Shown piece after piece: positions 1 through 5,033 of a stretch of DNA of 5,046 bases. Numbering within the stretch: position 1 is the stretch's first letter; each line of letters begins with the position of its first letter. The DNA comes from an uncultured Oscillospiraceae bacterium (GTDB lineage Bacteria; Bacillota; Clostridia; Oscillospirales; Acutalibacteraceae), in the NCBI GenBank assembly GCA_900540865.1, contig UQHH01000078.1:1-5046 (forward strand), in the 5' to 3' direction. Both the position numbers and the translations under genes were made by a program. The notes beneath the pieces are model-generated. The model was not told the DNA's origin, searched no databases, and worked only from the letters and a program-made list of their open reading frames with translations.

Positions 1-30
1 AGGCTATCCAATTATACAAATCGGACAACC
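1..30 (-). other. RNA hairpin at left edge (leader stem or terminator stem)
   Basis: Read as minus-strand RNA, positions 30-20 (GGUUGUCCGAU) pair with 12-2 (AUUGGAUAGCC) to give an 11-bp stem with a 7-nt loop. Eight pairs are Watson-Crick and three are G-U. On the plus strand those same three positions become A-C mismatches, so the fold favours leftward transcription. It lies just where the leftward promoter at 37-65 would start its RNA, so it may be a 5' leader stem. It could instead be the terminator of the operon ending at 133; the bases after the stem, which would show a U-run, lie outside the window. Confidence 0.5.
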
Positions 31-36
31 TGTTTC

Positions 37-65
37 ATTATAGATTCCTGACCATCAACGGTAAA
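37..65 (-). promoter_or_regulatory. Leftward promoter candidate
   Basis: The minus strand carries TTTACC (65-60), a 17-bp spacer, and a perfect TATAAT (42-37). The start point would be near position 30. No coding sequence follows inside the window, so this would serve a gene beyond the left edge. The -10 is consensus and the spacing ideal, but the region is AT-rich and one such match can occur by chance. Confidence 0.45.
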
Positions 66-83
66 TGAGTTCTTTAAATTAGT

Positions 84-113
84 TTTGATTCAAAGTATAC
101 ATAAATAATTTAT
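84..113. repeat. Three abutting short palindromes
   Basis: TTTGATTCAAA (84-94), GTATAC (95-100) and ATAAATAATTTAT (101-113) follow one another without a gap, between the stop codon of the flavodoxin lipoprotein gene and the leftward promoter candidate. They might be operator half-sites for the gene to the left. They are AT-rich and short, so chance is a real alternative. The rest of 66-132 shows nothing else recognisable. Confidence 0.3.
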
Positions 114-132
114 TGGTATCAACACATATAAA

Positions 133-852
133 TTAACCAGATATAGACAGATTCAAATTGTACAGCCATTCTGCGACACCAGCCTCTGCTTTTTCCATGT
201 TATCTCTTGTAATAGAATAACCATTGGTCAGAACTGTTGCATCAGGCTCCAGTTCCTGCATCTTATCAATTGTGCCGGAAAAACCGCTTGAGCCTGACGT
301 AATGAAAGGTACGATTATTTTGCCGGAAAAATTATACTGTTCAAAAAAACTGTATAGGATTCTCGGCATATCCCCGTACCAGATGGGATAGCCGATAAAA
401 ATAGTGTCATACTGATCTATGTTTTCTATTTGCCCCGCGATTTCCGGCATGGCCGATTCTCGCGCTTCCTGCGTTGCCACAGCCTCCAACTCCGCATGCT
501 CCATAGGATACGGGGTTTGGGGTTCGATACGGAAAATATCCGAACCGGTATTTTGCTGGATGAGATAAGCAACATACTGCGTGTTCCCCAGCACTTCCCC
601 GTTGATGACAACGGTACTGTATTCTTCCTCCCTATTCATGTTGTCGGGAGAGGTGGTTTCCGGTACAGAAAAGTAAACGGCCAACGTATTGCTTTTTGAA
701 TTCTGCTCTGGCTTACCTGAGGATTCTCCATGGCTTTGATTAAGACCTTCTGGAGCACTTGTGCTCTGTGATGTAGTTGGTGTATTGTTGCCGCAGGCTG
801 CCAAACCGAGTACTAAAATTAGTGACATCAAGATAGTCAGTAGCTTTTTCAT
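133..852 (-). CDS. Flavodoxin-fold lipoprotein (Flavodoxin_4-like)
   Basis: A 239-aa predicted membrane-anchored flavodoxin. Residues 1-20 form a lipoprotein signal peptide (MKK, a hydrophobic core, lipobox LAAC with Cys20). Residues 21-55 are a low-complexity S/T/N/Q/E-rich linker. The flavodoxin fold runs from about residue 56 to 235: a beta strand ending in YFSVPET (60-66), GNTQYVA (89-95), IGYPIWYGDMP (153-163) with Trp158 likely near the flavin, and the glycine/serine loop TSGSSGFSG (185-193). The usual compact phosphate loop SxTGxT is not contiguous: about 25 residues separate Ser62 from Gly89-Asn-Thr, as I recall from other members of this family. FMN binding is expected from the family, not shown. 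AAAGGA (862-867) precedes the start by 9 bases. It is the last gene of the operon, 24 bp after the reductase. The redox partner is unknown; an extracytoplasmic electron-transfer role is inference. Confidence 0.9.
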   Translation of the reverse strand: MKKLLTILMSLILVLGLAACGNNTPTTSQSTSAPEGLNQSHGESSGKPEQNSKSNTLAVYFSVPETTSPDNMNREEEYSTVVINGEVLGNTQYVAYLIQQNTGSDIFRIEPQTPYPMEHAELEAVATQEARESAMPEIAGQIENIDQYDTIFIGYPIWYGDMPRILYSFFEQYNFSGKIIVPFITSGSSGFSGTIDKMQELEPDATVLTNGYSITRDNMEKAEAGVAEWLYNLNLSISG

Positions 853-876
853 GACAATTTATCCTTTCTATTACCC

Positions 877-1887
877 TTAATACCATTCGTGTTTTTCATT
901 TCTGTCCAGGGCGCCGATTTGACTCATTTCTTCCTCCGTCAATTCAAATCCGAAGAGATCGAGGTTTTCTTTGATATGCTCGGGATTGCTGGAACCGGGG
1001 ATGACGACAACGCCGCGCTGCAGATTCCACCGAAGAATCACCTGTGCCGGAGTTACATTGTACTCCGCCGCTATCGTTGAAATTACATGATCGCCAAATA
1101 GCTCCGCCGTGTGCCCCCTGCCGCCGAACGGAAACCATCCCTCCACGACGATACCTAGATTTTGAATATAGGGAACGACCTCTTTTTCCTGATAATAAGG
1201 ATGAATTTCATTCTGTACGACGGCGGGGGGTATGGTGACCTGCGGTAAAAATTCTTCCAATTCTTTAATATACCAGTTGGACAACCCAATGGAGCGGATT
1301 TTTCCGTCACGGACGGCCTGCTCCATTGCATGATAGGCTTCCACATCGTTTGTTCCGGGGTGATGCAGCAGTATCAGGTCGATATACTCTATATCCAGCG
1401 TATTAAGGGCTTCCTCAATCGCCTTCGCCGCATTGATATATTGGTTTGGGTACAGCTTGGTGGTGACGAAGATTTCCTCTCTGGGCACATTGCTGTTTCG
1501 GACGGCTTCCCCCACGCTTCTTTCTGTGCCGTAAATCGAGGCGGTATCGATGAGCCTGCCGCCGTTTTCCAGCAGAGCGGTCACGGAGCCGATACAGGTA
1601 TCATCGGACAGCGCGTAAGTGCCAAGCCCCGCAATCGGCATATCATAACCGCTGTTTAAGCGTACTGTCTTCGTTTCAAGGTCGAAAACGGGGGCGGTGT
1701 TTTCATCCGCTCGGTTGTTTTCCATATTAGATGCCTCCTTGTCCTGCACAGAGCCCTCTGTGACCGGTTGCGATTGTGCGGCTTGCGGCCCTACGCTTTG
1801 GTTCGAACGCGCTCCTTGACTGTCGCTGCAAGCGGCAAAAGCAAACACGAACAGAAAGCCGAGCAGCACGGCAGCTATTTTTTTCAT
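877..1887 (-). CDS. Aldo/keto reductase with lipoprotein signal peptide
   Basis: A 336-aa predicted NAD(P)H-dependent reductase of aldehydes or ketones. Residues 1-20 are a lipoprotein signal (MKKI, hydrophobic core, FAAC with Cys20; Phe at -3 is tolerated but less usual). Residues 21-66 are a polar linker. The (beta/alpha)8 domain fills 67-336. The catalytic tetrad is visible: Asp114 and Tyr119 (IDTASIYG), Lys144 (TTKLYP), His175 (LLHHP). Cofactor-site motifs are GLSNW (201-205), QNEIHPY (225-231) and IPGSSNPEHIKEN (296-308), where Gly298 replaces the lysine of the common IPKS form. The start was chosen at 1887 because AGGAGG (1895-1900) lies 7 bases upstream; ATG at 1890 is an alternative with a short 4-base spacing. 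The frame stays open to 2016, but that extension has no signal-like start and overlaps the flavodoxin gene. A second strong start at 1725 would give a 282-aa cytosolic form. Confidence 0.92.
   Translation of the reverse strand: MKKIAAVLLGFLFVFAFAACSDSQGARSNQSVGPQAAQSQPVTEGSVQDKEASNMENNRADENTAPVFDLETKTVRLNSGYDMPIAGLGTYALSDDTCIGSVTALLENGGRLIDTASIYGTERSVGEAVRNSNVPREEIFVTTKLYPNQYINAAKAIEEALNTLDIEYIDLILLHHPGTNDVEAYHAMEQAVRDGKIRSIGLSNWYIKELEEFLPQVTIPPAVVQNEIHPYYQEKEVVPYIQNLGIVVEGWFPFGGRGHTAELFGDHVISTIAAEYNVTPAQVILRWNLQRGVVVIPGSSNPEHIKENLDLFGFELTEEEMSQIGALDRNEKHEWY
1723..1740 (-). promoter_or_regulatory. Internal ribosome-binding site and in-frame ATG
   Basis: AAGGAGG (1740-1734), 8 bases, then ATG (1725-1723) in frame at codon 55 of the reductase. 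Starting here removes the signal peptide and most of the linker and leaves 282 residues, close to the usual length of single-domain aldo/keto reductases. The motif also encodes Lys-Glu, so chance is possible, but both match and spacing are ideal. Confidence 0.55.
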
Positions 1888-1894
1888 CATGACC

Positions 1895-1900
1895 CCTCCT
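1895..1900 (-). promoter_or_regulatory. Shine-Dalgarno site of the aldo/keto reductase
   Basis: AGGAGG on the minus strand, followed by two consecutive ATG codons at 1890 and 1887. It marks the lipoprotein start and argues against the in-frame extension to 2016. Confidence 0.8.
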
Positions 1901-1931
1901 TTTGCTTTTCTTCCGTCGATGGATTCAAAGT

Positions 1932-1980
1932 GGCGTTTCCGCCGGGAAATCCCTGCTGGCGCAGCATTTATCTGTAAATG
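1932..1980 (-). other. Structured intergenic leader before the reductase
   Basis: The 98-bp gap between the flavodoxin stop (1986) and the reductase start (1887) holds a run of short stems in the minus-strand RNA: CAUUUA-CAGA-UAAAUG (1980-1965), UGCUG-CGC-CAGCA (1966-1954, sharing two bases with the first), GGG-AUUU-CCC (1953-1944) and GGCG-GAAA-CGCC (1943-1932), the last with a GNRA tetraloop. Alternative pairings such as UUUCC with GGAAA compete with them. It has no U-run, so it is not a standard terminator. It could be an mRNA processing or stability element, or a remnant. No internal promoter with good spacing was found. Confidence 0.4.
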
Positions 1981-1985
1981 ATTCG

Positions 1986-2465
1986 TCAACTTTTCAGGCC
2001 GTTCGTTTCCAGCCAATTTTTCACGCTCGCTTCCGCGCGCTCCCCGCCGTCTTCGTAGATACTCAGTGCGTCCAGCACGGTAGCACCGCTGGCAAGCTTG
2101 CGAATATCCGATACGATTCGTCCGAGTCCACCCCCGCCGTTGGTACAGAAAGGAATGATGGTTTTACCAGCCAATTCATTGTCAGCCAGAAAAGTGGCGA
2201 CGGGCGGTGCAATGGTATTGAACCAGTTGGGAGTGCCGAGCAAAATGGTGTCATAGCCATTTAAATCCACATACTCCCCGGCGAGGGGCGGATGATACCC
2301 GTCGCGGGTTTCCTTGCGCCCCTGTGCCTCCGTCGTGTCGTAATCATCGGGATAAGGTACGGCAGGCCGCAGTTCAAAAAGCATGCCGCCGGTAAGCGTC
2401 TCTATCCGCTGCGCGATTCCTCGCGTATGCCCGGTGTAGGAAAAGTAAGTGATTAAAGTTTTCAT
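1986..2465 (-). CDS. Flavodoxin (cytosolic)
   Basis: A 159-aa flavodoxin-family protein without a signal peptide, so cytosolic. The N-terminal strand MKTLITYFS leads into a good FMN phosphate-binding loop, SYTGHT (9-14). GTPNWFNTI (77-85) carries Trp81 where flavodoxins usually place an aromatic residue near the isoalloxazine ring, and CTNGGGGLGRI (107-117) is the second flavin loop. Length is typical for a minimal flavodoxin. AAGGAG (2474-2479) sits 8 bases before the ATG, and the gap to the alcohol dehydrogenase is 21 bp, so co-transcription is very likely. Proposed role: FMN-based electron carrier or small NAD(P)H-linked flavoprotein. Its partner cannot be named from sequence. It is related in fold to the lipoprotein flavodoxin at 133-852 but differs in the phosphate loop and in location. 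Confidence 0.93.
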   Translation of the reverse strand: MKTLITYFSYTGHTRGIAQRIETLTGGMLFELRPAVPYPDDYDTTEAQGRKETRDGYHPPLAGEYVDLNGYDTILLGTPNWFNTIAPPVATFLADNELAGKTIIPFCTNGGGGLGRIVSDIRKLASGATVLDALSIYEDGGERAEASVKNWLETNGLKS

Positions 2466-2486
2466 GAAAACATCTCCTTTTCTCTT

Positions 2487-3662
2487 TTAGCGGTAGGATT
2501 TATCGAAAATAGCCGCGCACTCTTCATCGGACAGCTCGCACGGGTTTGCCAGGAAAAGGCCGCCCATCGTTTCCCTTGCGTTTACCGCCAGCGTCATGGA
2601 TTCCTCTGGGGTAAATCCGTAGTCGCTCATTTTCAAATCGTCTACGCCGCAGTCCTTTTGAAGCTGGACCAACACGGTGATGAAATCCTCCGGTTTATCA
2701 GCGTCGGGAATTCCCATTACTCTCGCCATTTTGATAAACTGCCCGTCGCAGGCGTGCCTCTCGATGAAGAACTCCGCAAACGCCTTAGAAATCATAATGA
2801 GGCCCGCGCCGTGGGGCAGGTTATGATGATAGGCGCTCATCGCGTGCTCCATGGAATGCTGTGCGGTGGTGCTGGTAAGCTGCATGGCAATACCCGCAAG
2901 GGTGCTGCCATAAGCGACGTGCTCGCGAGCCTCCAAATCGTTCCCATTCTTAACGGCGCGGGGCAGGTACTTGGCGATGCTCTCAATGGCGGACAGCGCG
3001 ATCGCTTCGCTGAGTATATTGACGCCTCTGGACATCATGACCTCGGTATTGTGGAACAGCGCGTCAAAGCCCTGAAACGCGGTGTATTTGGGCGAAACGG
3101 TTTTCATCAGCTCCGGGTCGACAATGGCGAGGACCGGCACCAGCTCCGGGTAGCCGAACCCAATTTTTTCATGGGTCTCCGGGTTTGAGATTACGCCCCA
3201 GCAGTTCACCTCAGAGCCGGTGCCGGAGGATGTGGCGATGGCCACAATGGGCAGGCCGGGATGCGCGAGGGGACGGCCCTTGCCGGTGCCGCCGTTTACA
3301 TAGTCCCACAGATCGCCCGGATTGGTCGCCATGGCGGAAATGGCTTTGGAAGCGTCCAGAACCGCGCCGCCGCCCAAGGCCACGATGAAATCGCAGCCGT
3401 TCTCTCTGGCAAAGGCCGCGCCCTCCATGACGGCGCTCTTGAGCGGATTTTCCATAATGCCGTTCCACACGGCCACATCTACGCCGGCGCGCCCGAGCTG
3501 TTCCAGCACCCTGTCGTATGCGCCGCTGACTTTGGCGGATTTGCCGCCCGAAATCAGCAGCAGCGCCTTTTTACCGGGCATTCTTTGGTTTCCAAGCTCG
3601 CCAAGTGTACCGCTGCCGAAAATCAGGTGAGTCGGGTTGTTAAAATCAAAGTTCAAATTCAT
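2487..3662 (-). CDS. Iron-containing alcohol dehydrogenase (butanol dehydrogenase/YqhD-like)
   Basis: A 391-aa group III alcohol dehydrogenase that interconverts alcohols and aldehydes, probably in the aldehyde-reducing direction. The N-terminal nucleotide domain shows LLLISGGKSAK (34-44), GGGAVLDASK (97-106) with Asp103 and Lys106, and TSSGTGSE (144-151). The C-terminal metal domain has Asp200 and His204 (GFDALFHNTE), His269, His273 and His284 (HSMEH ... LPHGAGL). By analogy with E. coli FucO, Asp200, His204, His269 and His284 would bind the metal and His273 would be near the active site. Gly39 stands where FucO has Asp39, which in that enzyme disfavours NADP; this suggests NADPH use (inference). 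The length is full. AGGAGG (3671-3676) is 8 bases before the start and overlaps the stop of the preceding small gene. The substrate is not determined by sequence. Confidence 0.95.
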   Translation of the reverse strand: MNLNFDFNNPTHLIFGSGTLGELGNQRMPGKKALLLISGGKSAKVSGAYDRVLEQLGRAGVDVAVWNGIMENPLKSAVMEGAAFARENGCDFIVALGGGAVLDASKAISAMATNPGDLWDYVNGGTGKGRPLAHPGLPIVAIATSSGTGSEVNCWGVISNPETHEKIGFGYPELVPVLAIVDPELMKTVSPKYTAFQGFDALFHNTEVMMSRGVNILSEAIALSAIESIAKYLPRAVKNGNDLEAREHVAYGSTLAGIAMQLTSTTAQHSMEHAMSAYHHNLPHGAGLIMISKAFAEFFIERHACDGQFIKMARVMGIPDADKPEDFITVLVQLQKDCGVDDLKMSDYGFTPEESMTLAVNARETMGGLFLANPCELSDEECAAIFDKSYR

Positions 3663-3670
3663 GATAAGTA

Positions 3671-3677
3671 CCTCCTA
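3671..3677 (-). promoter_or_regulatory. Stop codon of small gene fused to Shine-Dalgarno of alcohol dehydrogenase
   Basis: The minus strand reads TAGGAGG: TAG (3677-3675) ends the 76-aa gene and AGGAGG (3676-3671) is the ribosome-binding site of the dehydrogenase. Ribosomes ending the small gene sit on the next initiation signal, which favours translational coupling. Confidence 0.75.
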
Positions 3678-3905
3678 AATTTGTTCTTTTTTCATGGCGT
3701 AAAGTAAATAGTCCAGACAGTCGATTCTGCGCTGGCTGACATGAAGCTGCTCCAGTAACGATACTCTGTAGAGGGAAAGCAGCCGGTATTGCTCCTGGCG
3801 TCTGCCTTCTTTTTGTAACCGTAAAAAATTCTTGATGATGGTTTCATCACATCCCGCGTCTTTCAGGTTGCAAAGAAGTGCGTTCGTTCCCTGTAACTCA
3901 TTCAT
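3675..3905 (-). CDS. Small helical protein, MerR C-terminal-like, function unknown
   Basis: A 76-aa protein, first gene of the operon. It is predicted to be almost entirely alpha-helical and charged. The pattern LLSLYRVSLLEQLHVSQRR followed by IDCLDYLLYAMKK (positions 42-73) resembles the dimerisation-helix end of MerR-family regulators, but there is no DNA-binding helix-turn-helix. Cysteines occur at 12, 19 and 63. I recall similar short proteins beside redox genes in Firmicutes, but know no proven function. The start at 3905 was chosen over the in-frame ATG at 3926: AGAGGTGG (3920-3913) lies 7 bases upstream of 3905, and the predicted transcription start (about 3924) leaves no room for the upstream ATG. 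Possible roles are a small redox-sensing partner or a protein modulator of the neighbouring regulator or enzymes (inference). Confidence 0.8.
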   Translation of the reverse strand: MNELQGTNALLCNLKDAGCDETIIKNFLRLQKEGRRQEQYRLLSLYRVSLLEQLHVSQRRIDCLDYLLYAMKKEQI

Positions 3906-3930
3906 TCGGTCACCACCTCTTTCCATTTTC

Positions 3931-3959
3931 AGTATACGTTCTCAATCGTGAAATAGCAA
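3931..3959 (-). promoter_or_regulatory. Promoter of the five-gene redox operon
   Basis: The minus strand carries TTGCTA (3959-3954), a 17-bp spacer, and TATACT (3936-3931). The start point would be near 3924, giving a leader of about 19 bases that contains the Shine-Dalgarno of the small gene. It faces away from the regulator's promoter; the two -35 boxes are 27 bp apart. Confidence 0.75.
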
Positions 3960-3971
3960 ATACCTAAATTA

Positions 3972-3989
3972 AAAGCAAAGAATTGCTTT
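3972..3989. promoter_or_regulatory. Inverted repeat, likely LysR-family operator
   Basis: AAAGCAA (3972-3978), AGAA, TTGCTTT (3983-3989) is a perfect 7-4-7 dyad between the divergent promoters. It overlaps the -35 of the regulator gene by three bases and lies 12 bp upstream of the operon's -35 region. The hexamer AGCAAA occurs again at 3955-3960, over the operon's -35. LysR regulators usually bind dyads in such divergent regions, repress themselves and activate the neighbour; assigning that here is inference. Confidence 0.6.
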
Positions 3990-4015
3990 ACAGGCATATC
4001 ACAAACGTGTATGAT
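3987..4015 (+). promoter_or_regulatory. Promoter of the LysR-type regulator
   Basis: TTTACA (3987-3992), 17 bp, TATGAT (4010-4015); each box matches the consensus at five of six bases. The start point would be near 4022, leaving about 20 bases of leader that contain the AGGAGG at 4030-4035. An imperfect dyad, TATCA (3997-4001) and TGATA (4012-4016), spans the spacer and -10. Confidence 0.75.
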
Positions 4016-4042
4016 AAGAATTAAAGAACAGGAGGATGCTTT

Positions 4043-4936
4043 ATGGAAATCAGAGTGCTTCGATATTTTCTGGCCATAGCCAGAGAAGGCAGTATTACGA
4101 ATGCCGCAAATTTTCTTCATGTAACACAGCCCACGCTTTCCCGGCAAATCAAAGAGCTGGAGGAAAATCTGGGACAGAAGCTGTTTTACCGTGGCAGTCA
4201 CAATATGACCTTGACACCTGAAGGAATGATTCTGCGCAAAAGAGCGGAGGAGATTATTTCTATGGTGGATAAGACCGAAGCGGAATTTGACGCAATGGAA
4301 AACATTATCGGCGGTGATATTTATATTGGCGGCGGAGAAACGGATGCAATCAAGTTGGTAGCTCAGGTTGCAAAGGAACTGAGAGATATGTACCCTGAAA
4401 TTCATTATCACCTCTACAGCGGCAACGCGGCGGATGTAACAGAGCGCTTGGACAAAGGGCTGTTGGATTTTGGTCTTTTAATCCAGCCTGCCGATCTCTC
4501 GAAATATGACTATCTGCATCTTCCCGCCAAGGATACATGGGGTGTTATTATGAGAAAAGACTGCCCCCTGGCACTGAAAACGGCGATTCGAAAAGAAGAT
4601 TTAATAGGCGCTCCCCTGATTTGCTCAAGGCAGGCCATGTCGCAAGAACGTGCCAAAAATGAATTTGCACAATGGTTTGGCGATGAGTATGATAAGCTGG
4701 ACGTGGTAACAACGTTCAACCTGATTTACAACGCGGCCATCATGGTGGATGCAGGAATTGGCTATGCGGTCACGATTGATAAATTGGCAAATACGGAGGA
4801 AAGCAGCAGCCTATGCTTTCGGCCTCTGGAACCAAGGTTGGACTCCGGTTTGGATATTGTCTGGAAGAAGTATCAGGTTTTTTCTTCTGCGGCAGAGCTG
4901 TTTTTAGACAGGCTCAAAACTCGTTTCGAATCTTAA
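4043..4936 (+). CDS. LysR-family transcriptional regulator
   Basis: A 297-aa protein of normal LysR length. The N-terminal winged helix-turn-helix is clear: RVLRYFLAIAREGSITNAA (4-22), then LHVTQPTLSRQIKELE (25-40), with the usual wing ending in LTPEGM (57-62). A linker helix follows (about 63-88), and the co-inducer domain runs from about 90 to 297, including the typical LDFGLLIQP segment (141-149). Cysteines at 174, 194 and 258 are in the effector domain; none can be assigned as a redox switch by sequence alone. AGGAGG (4030-4035) lies 7 bases before the ATG. It is divergent from the operon and shares a 137-bp control region, so it very probably regulates that operon and itself. The ligand is unknown; an aldehyde, quinone or redox signal is inference. 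Confidence 0.95.
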   Translation: MEIRVLRYFLAIAREGSITNAANFLHVTQPTLSRQIKELEENLGQKLFYRGSHNMTLTPEGMILRKRAEEIISMVDKTEAEFDAMENIIGGDIYIGGGETDAIKLVAQVAKELRDMYPEIHYHLYSGNAADVTERLDKGLLDFGLLIQPADLSKYDYLHLPAKDTWGVIMRKDCPLALKTAIRKEDLIGAPLICSRQAMSQERAKNEFAQWFGDEYDKLDVVTTFNLIYNAAIMVDAGIGYAVTIDKLANTEESSSLCFRPLEPRLDSGLDIVWKKYQVFSSAAELFLDRLKTRFES

Positions 4937-4939
4937 TTG

Positions 4940-5033
4940 AGCGGCGAATGAACGTTTTTAACCAGCTTCTATAAAAAAGTTCAAGGAATGCCTTGTTTTT
5001 TGAGCTGGGAATTTCTATATAAGAATTGCCGCT
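4940..5033. repeat. Nested inverted repeat downstream of the regulator
   Basis: Arms nest around one centre: AGCGGC (4940-4945) with GCCGCT (5028-5033), CCAGCT (4962-4967) with AGCTGG (5003-5008), AAAAAA (4973-4978) with TTTTTT (4996-5001), and CAAGG (4982-4986) with CCTTG (4991-4995). This is more symmetry than a simple terminator needs. It could be a long imperfect cruciform, a small non-autonomous element, or a terminator with extra stems. It contains no open frame of note. Confidence 0.45.
4982..5001 (+). terminator. Rho-independent terminator of the regulator gene
   Basis: CAAGG-AATG-CCTTG followed by six T, 45 bases after the stop codon. On the minus strand the same stem is followed by AAC and then six T (4978-4973), so it could also end a leftward transcript arriving from the right. 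The stem is only 5 bp, though the flanking A6/T6 can extend it. Confidence 0.65.

Noticed and set aside
95..120. AT-rich imperfect hairpin after the last gene as operon terminator
   Set aside because: The stem is nearly all A-U with almost no loop and bulges, and no U-run follows; it is too weak to call.
1980..1994. TTGACG on the minus strand at the flavodoxin stop, as an internal -35 for the reductase
   Set aside because: No -10-like hexamer lies at 15-19 bp; the TGA within it is simply the stop codon.
1888..2016. In-frame N-terminal extension of the aldo/keto reductase to an ATG at 2016
   Set aside because: It overlaps the flavodoxin gene by 31 bases, has no good ribosome-binding site, and would bury a clear lipoprotein signal peptide that has its own AGGAGG.
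1902..2264. 120-codon plus-strand frame opposite the cytosolic flavodoxin
   Set aside because: Antisense shadow of a well-supported gene with no family features of its own.
2658..3707. Long open frames on the plus strand opposite the alcohol dehydrogenase (2658-3188 and 3261-3707)
   Set aside because: They mirror the GC-rich third positions of a certain gene, show no recognisable domain, and lack convincing start signals.
3906..3926. Upstream ATG at 3926 for the small helical gene
   Set aside because: No Shine-Dalgarno precedes it and it falls at or before the predicted transcription start; ATG 3905 has AGAGGTGG at proper spacing.
3929..4411. 160-codon minus-strand frame opposite the start of the LysR gene and the divergent region
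   Set aside because: It runs through both promoters and the operator, and its translation looks like the antisense of the winged helix region.
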